A stretch of DNA of 64,000 nt from a virus: the IMG/VR virus record IMGVR_UViG_3300031963_013791, positions 1 to 64,000 of that record; one strand, written 5' to 3'. The position numbers and the translations under genes are program-made. Positions 42,107 to 50,972 of this stretch are shown in pieces. Under the pieces are notes generated by a model. The model did no database searches, was not told the origin of the DNA, and worked only from the letters and a program-made list of their open reading frames with translations. The stretch's first letter is position 1; every line of letters starts with the position of its first letter.

Positions 42107-42493
42107 TTATTTGAATAAATTAATAATGTTCTGTGTTCCAGCAGGATTCATCGAATGTACAAACATTTGTGGATAATCAATATGATTTGTATCATAAAGT
42201 TGTTTCATAAACTTGGCAGCATCATAACCTGTCTTTGAGGATCCTTCTATAGCGTTGTAGTATGCTTCAATGGACTCATACATTTCTCCAACATAATGTT
42301 CTTCAGCAAGATCGTGGTCATAAGAAATGTGGGTAATTTGTTTAATGTTTTTTTCTAAAACTTCAACAAATTGTTCGTAATTCCTTACAACAATCCATTC
42401 CTTCAAATATATTTCCTGTAAGTTACCTATTCTGGCAAACATATATCCAAAACAATCTTTTGGTTCTCTAACATCATCTAAAAATAACTTCAT
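42107..42493 (-). CDS. cyclic-phosphate processing receiver-like domain protein
   Basis: 128 residues. MKLFLDDVREP at the start, SYDHDLAEEH near 59-68, TGYDAAKFMKQL and FVHSMNPAGTQNI near the end match the receiver-like domain family annotated as cyclic-phosphate processing, which keeps Asp/His residues for phosphate chemistry. It may process RNA ends with cyclic phosphate. Overlaps the next gene by four bases. Confidence 0.75.
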   Translation of the reverse strand: MKLFLDDVREPKDCFGYMFARIGNLQEIYLKEWIVVRNYEQFVEVLEKNIKQITHISYDHDLAEEHYVGEMYESIEAYYNAIEGSSKTGYDAAKFMKQLYDTNHIDYPQMFVHSMNPAGTQNIINLFK

Positions 42494-42843
42494 AATTTTT
42501 TGCTTCTTTTTGTTTTGGGGTCAATTATATTACCCACATGAGCAGGGTAGTGTCCAATAAGTTTAAGATTATCTGTAAACAAAACAAAATGTTCTGCCTC
42601 CTCTCTTTTGTCTGTATAATAAATTACAGTGTCAGCATTAGAAATATGATCCACAAAGTACCAGTGATGCGGTTCACTTCTTTTTTGGTAATCATTTGTT
42701 TTCTTTATGACCCAATCTGCTTCACTAAAATATCGCACTTTATAAACTAAAAAATGAGCGTATTTTTTATTGTCAGCGACAAATATTTTTTGTCCTAATC
42801 CCAAACTAGGAATCAGTAACAAAATAAAAAATATCTTATTCAT
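42490..42843 (-). CDS. secreted protein, DUF6150-like
   Basis: 117 residues with signal peptide (FFILLLIPSLGLGQ) and repeated strands of the type KVRYFSEADWVIKK, WYFVDHISNADTVIYYTDKR and EAEHFVLFTD, which resembles the DUF6150 repeat. Function unknown. It is coupled on both sides by ATGA overlaps. Confidence 0.6.
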   Translation of the reverse strand: MNKIFFILLLIPSLGLGQKIFVADNKKYAHFLVYKVRYFSEADWVIKKTNDYQKRSEPHHWYFVDHISNADTVIYYTDKREEAEHFVLFTDNLKLIGHYPAHVGNIIDPKTKRSKKL

Positions 42844-43019
42844 TTTTTTGTTTTCTTAGAAGCTTTGAAATTATCTAAAATTTCTTTTACTGTCCACGGA
42901 TGAGCTAAATAATCGTTTTTGAAAGGTATCAAATTAAAATTTTTTTTAATTAAAAAACTTCTTAACTCCTCCTCCTTCAATGAATTTTGTCTGGCAACAG
43001 TTTTAATACTCCTGAGCAT
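42840..43019 (-). CDS. 59-residue hypothetical protein
   Basis: Read from the gap. Starts MLRSIKTVARQNSLKEEELR and ends KASKKTKK. Its stop overlaps the downstream start as ATGA, strong support. Basic; possibly nucleic-acid binding. Not recognised. Confidence 0.6.
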   Translation of the reverse strand: MLRSIKTVARQNSLKEEELRSFLIKKNFNLIPFKNDYLAHPWTVKEILDNFKASKKTKK

Positions 43020-43021
43020 TT

Positions 43022-43183
43022 TTATTTTTTAGGTTTCATTTGCTTGGTAGGCTTTTTTCTAACACGGTGACTGGTGTTTTTTGGATTGGTATCGAAATTC
43101 TCCTCGACCCATTCATCTTTACCCAACTTTTTGTTCGGTCTTGATCCAAGCGAATCTTTTTCTGAGTGAATGTTATTTGACAT
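43022..43183 (-). CDS. 53-residue hypothetical protein
   Basis: Read from the gap two bases before the 59-residue gene. Starts MSNNIHSEKDSLGSRPNKK; very basic, polar, probably disordered. Not recognised. Confidence 0.55.
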   Translation of the reverse strand: MSNNIHSEKDSLGSRPNKKLGKDEWVEENFDTNPKNTSHRVRKKPTKQMKPKK

Positions 43184-43192
43184 TTTTTTAAT

Positions 43193-43558
43193 TTAAAATC
43201 TATAATTAAATATTTTACAAAACTTATTTAGATTGGTTAGATCCGGAAAAGTCACGTTTCCTATACTATTATCATCAATATGTGATATGTGAAGTTCAGT
43301 AAACATATGACAGTATTTTTCATAGGTTTTTTTGCCACCAATACACCAATCAACATCAGTAATAAATTCACCTCTGATGTCCTGAATAAGCTGTCTGCCT
43401 TTTAACGTAGGTAGACTTTGAAAAGTTACATATCCGGCCAGTAATCTGCTATTGTAAGTTAAATTCTTAAAATGTTTTAGGTCTTCACTGTTATGCCATA
43501 ACAATTTATCATCAATTCCGATGAATCCTAAATTATTAATCGCTAGGATGGCTTTCAT
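43193..43558 (-). CDS. dihydrofolate reductase, short
   Basis: 121 residues, about 40 shorter than bacterial enzymes. MKAILAINNLGFIGIDDKL and WHNSEDLKHFKNL contain the acidic pair (E25/D26) near the folate site, RLLAGYVTFQSL stands where the enzyme has its V-M-G-R-x-T-W strand, and CIGGKKTYEKYCHMFTELH the NADPH-binding Gly-Gly. It reduces dihydrofolate for thymidylate synthesis. Shortened, so activity is likely but not certain. Confidence 0.78.
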   Translation of the reverse strand: MKAILAINNLGFIGIDDKLLWHNSEDLKHFKNLTYNSRLLAGYVTFQSLPTLKGRQLIQDIRGEFITDVDWCIGGKKTYEKYCHMFTELHISHIDDNSIGNVTFPDLTNLNKFCKIFNYRF

Positions 43559-43950
43559 ACTATTTCTATACAGATTTTTTTTTCTTCGGTTAAATTTAAT
43601 TTAGGTCTAAAATCATCAAGAACCATGACAATTAATGCATCACGAAAATCTGGTTCCATATCTTTCCAATACAAACAATGTTGAGTTCTGTAAAATACTA
43701 TTCTTTTTTCAGATAATTTTAAGTCAAGAATTTCTGCACAGTCTTTAATCGTACAAATATCAAAAAACTCTTTATTAAACATTTTTTTAAGAGAATTTAT
43801 TACACCCTCTATTTTTAAATTTGGAGGTATGTTTCCCTCAGATATCATGAATTTTTCAATTAGGATATCTACTTCCTCATAAAGAGTTTTGAACTCTTTA
43901 TTTTTATTTGAACCTCCTAAGTGTTTTAGAAAAATATTTAATAATGACAT
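43555..43950 (-). CDS. hypothetical protein
   Basis: 131 residues, helical with an acidic C-terminus. Coupled to the DHFR gene by an ATGA overlap. Not recognised. Confidence 0.55.
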   Translation of the reverse strand: MSLLNIFLKHLGGSNKNKEFKTLYEEVDILIEKFMISEGNIPPNLKIEGVINSLKKMFNKEFFDICTIKDCAEILDLKLSEKRIVFYRTQHCLYWKDMEPDFRDALIVMVLDDFRPKLNLTEEKKICIEIV

Positions 43951-43956
43951 ATATAA

Positions 43957-44514
43957 TTAAATTATTTTTTTTAATTGTTCTATGTTGTTGAAATGTATCA
44001 AATGCTCAAAACCATAGAATCCTGTTTTGGTTCCTCTTTCTCTTAGTTTAGGATCCATGATCAAATCATCTGATTGATACTTATTTAATATTTCTTTTTT
44101 TGCTAAACCACACACATAAACATATCTACTCTGCCATCTTATCATAATTATTTCATGATTGTAACTCTTCTTGAATATTACTGGAAACTGCCCATATCTC
44201 ACGGTTTTTATTCCAACATTTAAACCTATTTTCTTCAAATCAGATTTATGAAAATCTTTAGAATCTCCAACATCCCAATTAACTATTCCCTCTACTCCAA
44301 GAAACTTCTCTAAAGCCAATTCACCCAAAGTGCCGGTGAAAAATCTTTGATATAAAGATGAATTATCTATCTTGTGATTATTTTCTGATGGTTTAACTCG
44401 CTTGATTTCTTTTATAAAACGGTCTATTTTTTTTATGTCTTCCAAATCAATTTTAATTAATTTAAAATTTGAAGAATAAGGTTTTATAAAATTATCATAA
44501 TTAATTTCAATCAT
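43957..44514 (-). CDS. possible PD-(D/E)XK nuclease-like protein
   Basis: 185 residues. GTLGELALEKFLG near 80 and the later NVGIKTVRY have the Glu and I-K-T-type Lys of restriction-like folds, with an Asp between. Alone this is weak evidence. Not otherwise recognised. Confidence 0.5.
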   Translation of the reverse strand: MIEINYDNFIKPYSSNFKLIKIDLEDIKKIDRFIKEIKRVKPSENNHKIDNSSLYQRFFTGTLGELALEKFLGVEGIVNWDVGDSKDFHKSDLKKIGLNVGIKTVRYGQFPVIFKKSYNHEIIMIRWQSRYVYVCGLAKKEILNKYQSDDLIMDPKLRERGTKTGFYGFEHLIHFNNIEQLKKII

Positions 44515-44525
44515 ATAAAATACTA

Positions 44526-44738
44526 TTAATCTATTAATTCGTAAAAAGAATTTTTTGTTTCTGCTAATTTAGTTTCAAAATCAATTCTAATTATTCTTGA
44601 AGTTATCAACACTTCACCTTCATAAAAACCCTCTCTTTTTCCAATTAGTTTTCCCATTAAACAATAACTTGTTCCAATGTCATTTAATTTCCAATCAACC
44701 AATTGATATTTTGGTTTATTAATTATTTCATCTATCAT
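44526..44738 (-). CDS. hypothetical protein
   Basis: 70 residues, predicted beta-rich. Lies 13 bases downstream of the next gene in what appears to be the operon headed by PEP synthase. Not recognised. Confidence 0.5.
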   Translation of the reverse strand: MIDEIINKPKYQLVDWKLNDIGTSYCLMGKLIGKREGFYEGEVLITSRIIRIDFETKLAETKNSFYELID

Positions 44739-44751
44739 TTTTTTAAAACTA

Positions 44752-45513
44752 TTAATAATTATTTTTGTATATGTGTATAGAGTTAAAGATATTAAAAATA
44801 GTAAATTCTATTTTGAATGATGGTGTATGTTCTGAAACAAATCTATCCCAGTTTATATCGAAATTAAAAAATGTAATTCCATCCTTGAAGCTTCTTACTA
44901 TTGCGAATAATTGAATTTCCCAAAAAATTCTTTTTTTATTAGAAATTGCACCATTTCTGCAAAGTCCCAATCTTAAATTTAATTCATTTCCACCTGTCTC
45001 TTCAAAATCAAATTCTGGCATTGAAAGGTTCTCTATATTTTCATAATCATAGAGGTCTGTAAAATAAACAAAAACAACTTGTTCTTCGACACCTTGGTCT
45101 TCTACTACCTCAGAATAAACTATTTTACCGATCAATTGACTTCCGTCATCTTGATCTGATTCTTCCCAAGAAATTCTCTTGGAGGAATTGTTGTATTTAT
45201 CACAGGCTCCAAAATAATTATCTGTAGCTTTTAATAAATTTGTAATATTAGAAGCAGATACAATTGGATTGTTTTCCCATACTGAAACATAAACTACCTT
45301 ATTTTTATTCATTTTTATTTTTTTTATTTCTTTAAAATTATTATCATTATAAATGTTGTAAAGTTTCTCTGTAATTTTTGACATTTGTTCAAGAAAAAAC
45401 TTTTGCTGTTCCTTCTCATCAAAAATTTCTATAATAAGTCCCTTGTCTGAATTTTTTTTGTGCTTTTCAAACAAAGAATCTATTTTATAATAATTATCTC
45501 TTATTGTGCTCAT
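44752..45513 (-). CDS. hypothetical protein
   Basis: 253 residues from the Met giving MSTIRDNYYKIDSLFEK; seven extra codons upstream overlap a small gene. Helical start then beta-rich body (YVSVWENNPIVSASNI; LRLGLCRNGAIS). Not recognised. Confidence 0.55.
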   Translation of the reverse strand: MSTIRDNYYKIDSLFEKHKKNSDKGLIIEIFDEKEQQKFFLEQMSKITEKLYNIYNDNNFKEIKKIKMNKNKVVYVSVWENNPIVSASNITNLLKATDNYFGACDKYNNSSKRISWEESDQDDGSQLIGKIVYSEVVEDQGVEEQVVFVYFTDLYDYENIENLSMPEFDFEETGGNELNLRLGLCRNGAISNKKRIFWEIQLFAIVRSFKDGITFFNFDINWDRFVSEHTPSFKIEFTIFNIFNSIHIYKNNY

Positions 45514-45646
45514 TCCTTTTAAATAAAAACACAATAAAATCTACAGTGAAAAGAAATATATATATAAAAACAGAGGACACAAGAGCACATATTACAAATA
45601 TTACAATAAACAAAAAATATAGAGATGATTTTATTTTTTCTAACAT
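45494..45646 (-). CDS. 50-residue membrane protein
   Basis: Read from the gap. Starts MLEKIKSSLYFLFIVIFVIC and has one or two hydrophobic helices; it overlaps the next gene by 20 bases and lies 3 bases from the gene upstream. Function unknown. Confidence 0.6.
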   Translation of the reverse strand: MLEKIKSSLYFLFIVIFVICALVSSVFIYIFLFTVDFIVFLFKRNEHNKR

Positions 45647-45649
45647 ATT

Positions 45650-45856
45650 CTATTGCCATTTAAAAGGATTTCTTTTTCCTCTGATATCCATTTCATCTGA
45701 TAATCCACGTATCCCGTAATACAAAAGACCTGAAATAAATGCTAATAACAAATATAGATAACTTAATGGATTATACGGATTTATCCTATGTCTTAAAAAT
45801 CCGTTTTCATTTTTCTTTTCTTGAAGTATGTAAATTTTTGTCAGAATTTTTCTCAT
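45650..45856 (-). CDS. small membrane protein
   Basis: 68 residues with one central hydrophobic helix (SYLYLLLAFISGLLYYGI) and a basic tail. It sits three bases after the PEP synthase stop, so is likely cotranscribed with it. Confidence 0.6.
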   Translation of the reverse strand: MRKILTKIYILQEKKNENGFLRHRINPYNPLSYLYLLLAFISGLLYYGIRGLSDEMDIRGKRNPFKWQ

Positions 45857-45859
45857 ATT

Positions 45860-48259
45860 TTATTTACTTAATATTTTTAAAACTTTTAATATTGAATCTG
45901 GTGTCACAGAAATACTATCTATACCCTCTTCAACCAGAAACTTTGCAAATTCAGGAAAATCAGATGGTGCTTGACCGCAAATTCCAACTTTAGTGCCGGT
46001 TTTTTTACCAACTTTTATAAGATGAGATATAGCTCTTTTTACTGCAATATTCCTTTCATCATAAATGTGAGCGACTAATGCAGAATCCCTATCCAACCCT
46101 AAAATTAATTGAGTTAAATCATTAGACCCTATTGAAAAACCATCTATATGTTCGGCAAATTCCTCAGCCATAAATATATTAGATGGAAGTTCAGCCATTA
46201 AATAAATCTCTAGACCCCTTTCACCTCTTTTAAGCCCATACGATTCCATTACCTTATAAACTTTTAGTAATTCCTCTACTGTTCTACAAAATGGGATCAT
46301 AATTACAACATTGGTTAAACCCATTTTTTCCCTTACTCTTTTTAGGGCTTTTAATTCCATACCAAATGCCTCTTTGTATTCAGTGGAATAGTATCTTGAA
46401 GCACCTCTCCAACCTATCATAGGGTTTTCTTCTTTCGGCTCAAAATAAGTACCTCCTAATAAGTTTTCATATTCATTGGATTTAAAATCTGATAATCTTA
46501 CAATTACTTTATTCGGATAAAATGCTGTAGCAATTTTTGCTATACCATAAGATAATCTTTTAACAAAAAAAGTTTCTTCATCATCATACCCCCTTATTGT
46601 TTTTTCAATTTCATTTGTAAGATTTTCATCACCAATTTGCTTATGTTTTAGAAGAGCAAGTGGATGTACCTTTATATAATTATTAATTATAAATTCTTCT
46701 CTGGCAAGTCCTACACCTGAATTTGGTAGATGTGAAAATTTAAAAGCTATATCCGGAGATGCAACATTTAGCATTATGGGTGTCTTAACCTTGGGCAGAT
46801 CATCAAGGTTTGTTTCTATTTTTTCATAATCTAAAAACCCTTCGTAAACAAATCCAGTATCACCCTCACTACATGATACAGTGACCTTTTGATTATTTTT
46901 AATTATATCTGTGGCATTTCTACACCCTACTATTGCAGGTAAACCTAACTCTCTGGCAACTATTGCAGCATGACAAGTTCTACCACCTTTGTTAGTAATG
47001 ATTGCAGAAGCTTTTTTCATAATTGGCTCCCAATCAGGATCTGTCATATCTGTTACCAAAACTGAACCCTCAACAAATTCAGAAGCATCAAAAGAACCAT
47101 CTCTACCATCTAATGAGAACATAATTGTTGCTTCTCCAGAGGCAACCCCGTCTCCAACTGCTATGCCTTTTATTAATGGATTTTGACCTTCTGAATTAAT
47201 ATTATATTCTACTAAAGTTCTATTTCTTTTTTGAGAATGAATTGTCTCTGGTCTTGCCTGAACTATATAAAGTTCCCCCGTTAATCCATCTATAGCCCAT
47301 TCAACATCAACAGGACACCATTTATTTTTCAATTTTGAATAGTATCTTTCTATTGAACTAACCCACTTTGCTATCTCTAATACTTGTTTATCAGTTATGC
47401 AAAAATTGTTTTTTTGATCATCGCTTACTTGTATTGTTTTTGTAAGTTTACCATGATCTTCACCATAAATCATTTTTTTATCCTTAAATCCAAGTTTCTT
47501 TTCTATGATTGAAGAATATCCCTTTTCCAACAAAGGTTTAAAAACAATAAATTCATCAGGTGATATTGCACCTTGAACAACCATTTCACCTAGACCATAT
47601 GAACCATTAATTAGTATCACATCTTTAAAACCACTTTCTGTATCTAATGAAAATGCAACACCAGATGAAGCTAAATCTGAACGAACCATTTTTTGTACAC
47701 AAACAGAAAGACCTACATTAAAATGATCATATCCAAAAGTGTTTCTGTAAGATATTGCTCTATCTGTGAATAAAGATGCAAAACAATTTCTTACAGCCTC
47801 TATTATTGATTCTATTCCTCTAACATTTAAAAATGTTTCTTGTTGACCCGCAAAAGAAGCATCGGGTAAATCCTCAGCTGTTGCGGATGATCTGACTGCA
47901 ACATCTGTCATTTCTTGATCATATTGCTTTGACAACTCTAAATATTTTTCTTTTATTTCATTTTTTAATTCCTCCGGAAATTCTCCATTTCTTATTATTT
48001 GTCTAACCTGAGATCCAACTTTTCTTAACTCTATTATATCTGAGTCATTTAAATTTGAAACTAAATCTTTTATCTTTTTATCCAGTTTATTATGTGTAAT
48101 ATAATCAAAATAACCTTTAACATTAATTGCAAAACCATTAGGTACTTTTATATTCATAGAATTAAGGTTTTGCAACATCTCTCCTAAAGAAGCATTTTTG
48201 CCACCAACTAAATTAATGTCGCCTAATGAAACTTTGTTCAAATCAATAGTGTATTTCAT
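45860..48259 (-). CDS. ppsA: phosphoenolpyruvate synthase
   Basis: 799 residues, the usual length of PpsA, which makes PEP from pyruvate and ATP. Domains in order: ATP-binding PPDK N-domain (NLVGGKNASLGEM, ADVAVRSSATAEDLPDASF-like block), central phospho-His domain (GGRTCHAAIVARELG with His near residue 430) and the C-terminal PEP/pyruvate barrel with a Cys near 766 (GICGQAPSD). All catalytic residues appear intact. It is the first gene of an operon after a terminator, with its own A/T-rich promoter region. A full carbon-metabolism enzyme in a phage is unusual. Confidence 0.92.
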   Translation of the reverse strand: MKYTIDLNKVSLGDINLVGGKNASLGEMLQNLNSMNIKVPNGFAINVKGYFDYITHNKLDKKIKDLVSNLNDSDIIELRKVGSQVRQIIRNGEFPEELKNEIKEKYLELSKQYDQEMTDVAVRSSATAEDLPDASFAGQQETFLNVRGIESIIEAVRNCFASLFTDRAISYRNTFGYDHFNVGLSVCVQKMVRSDLASSGVAFSLDTESGFKDVILINGSYGLGEMVVQGAISPDEFIVFKPLLEKGYSSIIEKKLGFKDKKMIYGEDHGKLTKTIQVSDDQKNNFCITDKQVLEIAKWVSSIERYYSKLKNKWCPVDVEWAIDGLTGELYIVQARPETIHSQKRNRTLVEYNINSEGQNPLIKGIAVGDGVASGEATIMFSLDGRDGSFDASEFVEGSVLVTDMTDPDWEPIMKKASAIITNKGGRTCHAAIVARELGLPAIVGCRNATDIIKNNQKVTVSCSEGDTGFVYEGFLDYEKIETNLDDLPKVKTPIMLNVASPDIAFKFSHLPNSGVGLAREEFIINNYIKVHPLALLKHKQIGDENLTNEIEKTIRGYDDEETFFVKRLSYGIAKIATAFYPNKVIVRLSDFKSNEYENLLGGTYFEPKEENPMIGWRGASRYYSTEYKEAFGMELKALKRVREKMGLTNVVIMIPFCRTVEELLKVYKVMESYGLKRGERGLEIYLMAELPSNIFMAEEFAEHIDGFSIGSNDLTQLILGLDRDSALVAHIYDERNIAVKRAISHLIKVGKKTGTKVGICGQAPSDFPEFAKFLVEEGIDSISVTPDSILKVLKILSK

Positions 48260-48308
48260 TTTATAAAATTTTATGGAATAAAAATAAACTTAAAAATTAT
48301 AGAAAACA

Positions 48309-48340
48309 AAAATCCCGACCATTTATTTGATCGGGATTTT
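48309..48340 (-). terminator. intrinsic terminator
   Basis: AAAATCCCGA pairs TCGGGATTTT around an A/T loop. It ends the 48360 gene and isolates the PEP synthase operon. Confidence 0.8.
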
Positions 48341-48359
48341 ATGAAATGATTTAAATTTA

Positions 48360-48920
48360 TTAATTATCTATTTGAACTTTGATATTACTGTTTTTTGAAT
48401 TAATGTGAACAGATGAATCAACTGTAATGGAAGACCTGTTAGGGTTTGCCTTCCAGAATTCATGCCTGATAACTTGAACTAAATCGTAAGCATCTCTAGC
48501 ACTTTGATCAACTTTTGGATTATAAATTCCCATGTTTCCATGTGTTCCAAAATTTTCACCAGAAACTATTTTCTTTAATTCATTACATTTTTTTCTGAAT
48601 TCATCTCTATCAAAATGTACAGAATTCCAATCTGGAGACAATTTGACATTTTCAACATCAGTCCAAGTTTTAATTTCTTCTCCTTTGCCCCAAGATCCTT
48701 TTGTTTTAATTTTTTTCTTGGTCATTTCAACTATTTCACCCCTCATAGTTTTGTCTCCAATTTCTAAATCTTTCTTAGTTGTATTACGATTAATTATAAG
48801 ATCTTCAATTGTTGGATGTTCTAATATCATATCAAATTGAAGTATTCCTATTCTAGAATAAAGATCTAAAGCTTTCTGAATTAATCTTAACTGTTCATTA
48901 TTAAGTTCTAGTGTTGCCAT
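48360..48920 (-). CDS. conserved hypothetical phage protein
   Basis: 186 residues. LQFDMILEHPTIEDL, MRGEIVEMTKK, KTKGSWGKGEEIKTWTDVEN and QVIRHEFWKANPNRSSITVD are conserved blocks I know from many phages. Function unknown. Confidence 0.72.
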   Translation of the reverse strand: MATLELNNEQLRLIQKALDLYSRIGILQFDMILEHPTIEDLIINRNTTKKDLEIGDKTMRGEIVEMTKKKIKTKGSWGKGEEIKTWTDVENVKLSPDWNSVHFDRDEFRKKCNELKKIVSGENFGTHGNMGIYNPKVDQSARDAYDLVQVIRHEFWKANPNRSSITVDSSVHINSKNSNIKVQIDN

Positions 48921-48924
48921 GTTT

Positions 48925-49341
48925 TTAATTTATTTTAACCCATTTATTAGATGAATTCAACCTTACAGTAAAAATAAATTCTTTTTTCCATTGACTTGGT
49001 TCGATTAAAGATAAAAAATAATTTTCATCTTCTTTTTTATATAAATGATAAGTGTGACCAACAACTGGTATAAAATTATACTCTACTTTAGAATAAATGA
49101 ATTGATTTAAATCATATTCTAAAATTAATTTTTCGTACTCAGCCTTTATCTCATTAAACTTGGATTCGAAAACGTGATTTGCGTTAACTACCTCTCTTTG
49201 TCTCCAACCCTTAACATCATCAACTTTTATTGCTGGTGCTCCAAGGTCTGATGCATAAGGAAGATTTTTTGCGTAATATCCCTTTTCCTCATCCCAAACT
49301 ACGATGTCAGGTTTTTTTTCTTTCTCCATTTTGTTTATCAA
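48925..49341 (-). CDS. DUF2452-like phage protein
   Basis: 138 residues, or 134 from the Met at 49329. KKPDIVVWDEEKGYYAKNLPY, then GAPAIKVDDVKGW, YHLYKKEDENYFLSLIEPSQ and SSNKWV match the DUF2452 family. Function unknown. Confidence 0.75.
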   Translation of the reverse strand: MINKMEKEKKPDIVVWDEEKGYYAKNLPYASDLGAPAIKVDDVKGWRQREVVNANHVFESKFNEIKAEYEKLILEYDLNQFIYSKVEYNFIPVVGHTYHLYKKEDENYFLSLIEPSQWKKEFIFTVRLNSSNKWVKIN

Positions 49342-49344
49342 GTT

Positions 49345-49830
49345 TTAACAGAAAATCATTTCACTAGCTTTTAAATTCGCCATAATCTGATCAAACTTAA
49401 TTTTAAATTTTTTATCTACTTCGAGCCAATTATTTACAGTTTTGCAATGATAAATTACTGTAGCATGATTTTTAGACATCAATCTTCCTATAAAAGAAAC
49501 AGAAAAATTTAATTTTTTACACATAATATAAGAAGTCACTCTTCTCATTTGACAATATCTTCCATTTCTGCTTTGGATAAAAATTTCATCAGAAAGATCT
49601 TCTCCATTATAAACTAAAGAAACAACCCGAGCAATGTCTTTCATTAGTTTTAAAACATCTTTATTTTGACCTACCATTATATCACTAATCTCATCAAAAG
49701 TAATTTCGGGCTTGTGATTAAAATTAATAATATAAGCTTTTATAAACCACTTCTTAAAAAGAACAGGATCATTTATAATTTCTTTGCTTAAATCTTCGAA
49801 AGAAACTATTTTTTTTTCTGAATTTATCAT
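49345..49830 (-). CDS. DnaA domain IV-like DNA-binding protein
   Basis: 161 residues. The C-terminal half carries MRRVTSYIMCKKLNFSVSFI and GRLMSKNHATVIYHCKTVNN, the helix-turn-helix DNA-binding signature of DnaA domain IV that recognises DnaA boxes. The ATPase part is absent. It may recruit the host replisome or repress transcription. Phage DnaA-like domain IV proteins are known to me but uncommon. Confidence 0.75.
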   Translation of the reverse strand: MINSEKKIVSFEDLSKEIINDPVLFKKWFIKAYIINFNHKPEITFDEISDIMVGQNKDVLKLMKDIARVVSLVYNGEDLSDEIFIQSRNGRYCQMRRVTSYIMCKKLNFSVSFIGRLMSKNHATVIYHCKTVNNWLEVDKKFKIKFDQIMANLKASEMIFC

Positions 49831-49833
49831 TTG

Positions 49834-49950
49834 CTATGAATTACCAAACAGTGAATATATTAACAAACAAGTTCCAATCCAAACAAGAATAAAAAAATAA
49901 CCTGCCAAATTTTGTTTATTTGATTTTAATTTTAAAAATATTTGTTTCAT
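49834..49950 (-). CDS. 38-residue membrane protein
   Basis: Read from the gap; MKQIFLKLKSNKQNLAGYFF leads into a hydrophobic helix (FILVWIGTCLLIYSLFG). Located three bases from neighbours on each side. Small; the call rests on spacing and composition. Confidence 0.5.
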   Translation of the reverse strand: MKQIFLKLKSNKQNLAGYFFILVWIGTCLLIYSLFGNS

Positions 49951-49953
49951 ATT

Positions 49954-50268
49954 TTAATTCTCTAAAAAAAATTTTAAATCTTTTTCTAATGCAACTATTT
50001 TTCTTGTTGGTATCTTGAGTTTATTAAGTAAAATTTTCATGTTTCTTGTACCCATGAAAATGAGAGTAGCTATCCTCTCTTCTTTGTCTGGATAGGCAAT
50101 CTGAAGTCTCTCGTCTAATCCCAAAGGTTTAGTCAATTTTTTTCCATATGATCTATTAAAATTAGAATCAATTCTTAATTTATTGAGAAACTCTTCCCTG
50201 CTTATTGGTATTTCATTTTCAGATAAATCAGTAAGATATTCTCTGTATCTTGATTCTAATCTAGCCAT
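49954..50268 (-). CDS. hypothetical basic protein
   Basis: 104 residues, basic and helical. Adjacent to the DnaA-like gene. The C-terminal segment (RKIVALEKDLKFFLEN) is helical. Not recognised. Confidence 0.55.
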   Translation of the reverse strand: MARLESRYREYLTDLSENEIPISREEFLNKLRIDSNFNRSYGKKLTKPLGLDERLQIAYPDKEERIATLIFMGTRNMKILLNKLKIPTRKIVALEKDLKFFLEN

Positions 50269-50269
50269 T

Positions 50270-50524
50270 TTATTTTTTTCTTAAAGATGCTTTTATAGAG
50301 TCGTATTTCATTCCCCAGTAAGAAACCTCGTCTTCCCTGAGCTGAAGTTCATTTTCTAGAATATTAACTTGATCATCCAAGTTTTTTACCTGTTCAACCA
50401 GTTCCGCTTTTTCTGCCTTTAAGGATTTATTTTTTTTAATAAAATTATAATTGATAAATCCTGAGAAAATAACGTAAAATAATAATGTTATTATTACCAG
50501 TTTATAAATCGTTTCATTTTTCAT
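50270..50524 (-). CDS. membrane-anchored coiled-coil protein
   Basis: 84 residues: N-terminal hydrophobic helix (YKLVIITLLFYVIFSGFINY) then a coiled coil (LVEQVKNLDDQVNILENELQ). The layout is like a spanin or a small scaffold; role unknown. Confidence 0.55.
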   Translation of the reverse strand: MKNETIYKLVIITLLFYVIFSGFINYNFIKKNKSLKAEKAELVEQVKNLDDQVNILENELQLREDEVSYWGMKYDSIKASLRKK

Positions 50525-50624
50525 ATGATAAAATTATTTCACAAAAATATACAAAATAAATCTAATAAATTAAAAATTTAATGCAATTATTTTAACAATA
50601 AAATGTTTAAATCTTTTTTTAAAT

Positions 50625-50852
50625 TTAAACTATATTCCCAAACAACTCAACCTGTATCTTTTCGCCTCTTTTTAAGGGAGTTTCTATGTTTAAAACCTTG
50701 AGAATCAAATCGCAAAAATTTCTCATTCCTACGGGTTCTCCGGGTACAATATAAGCATCTTCAAAATCACGACCATCAACCTTTGTGAAGATTGGTTCTT
50801 TGACGGTGAGCATATATAACCCATTCCGTTGCCTTGTTAACCATAATTTCAT
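50625..50852 (-). CDS. conserved small phage protein
   Basis: 75 residues starting MKLWLTRQRNGLYMLTVKEP, the usual start of a small phage family of beta-rich proteins. Function unknown. The 100-base gap downstream and the 120-base gap upstream are A/T-rich and hold no gene I can see. Confidence 0.6.
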   Translation of the reverse strand: MKLWLTRQRNGLYMLTVKEPIFTKVDGRDFEDAYIVPGEPVGMRNFCDLILKVLNIETPLKRGEKIQVELFGNIV

Positions 50853-50972
50853 TTATTTATGTTTTTATAAGTGATAAATACTTTTCTTTATTATTATCTA
50901 AAATAATTTATTTTTTTATAAAAACCAAAAAAAATTCATATTTCAAACAATTATTCATTTAGTATCCATTTT

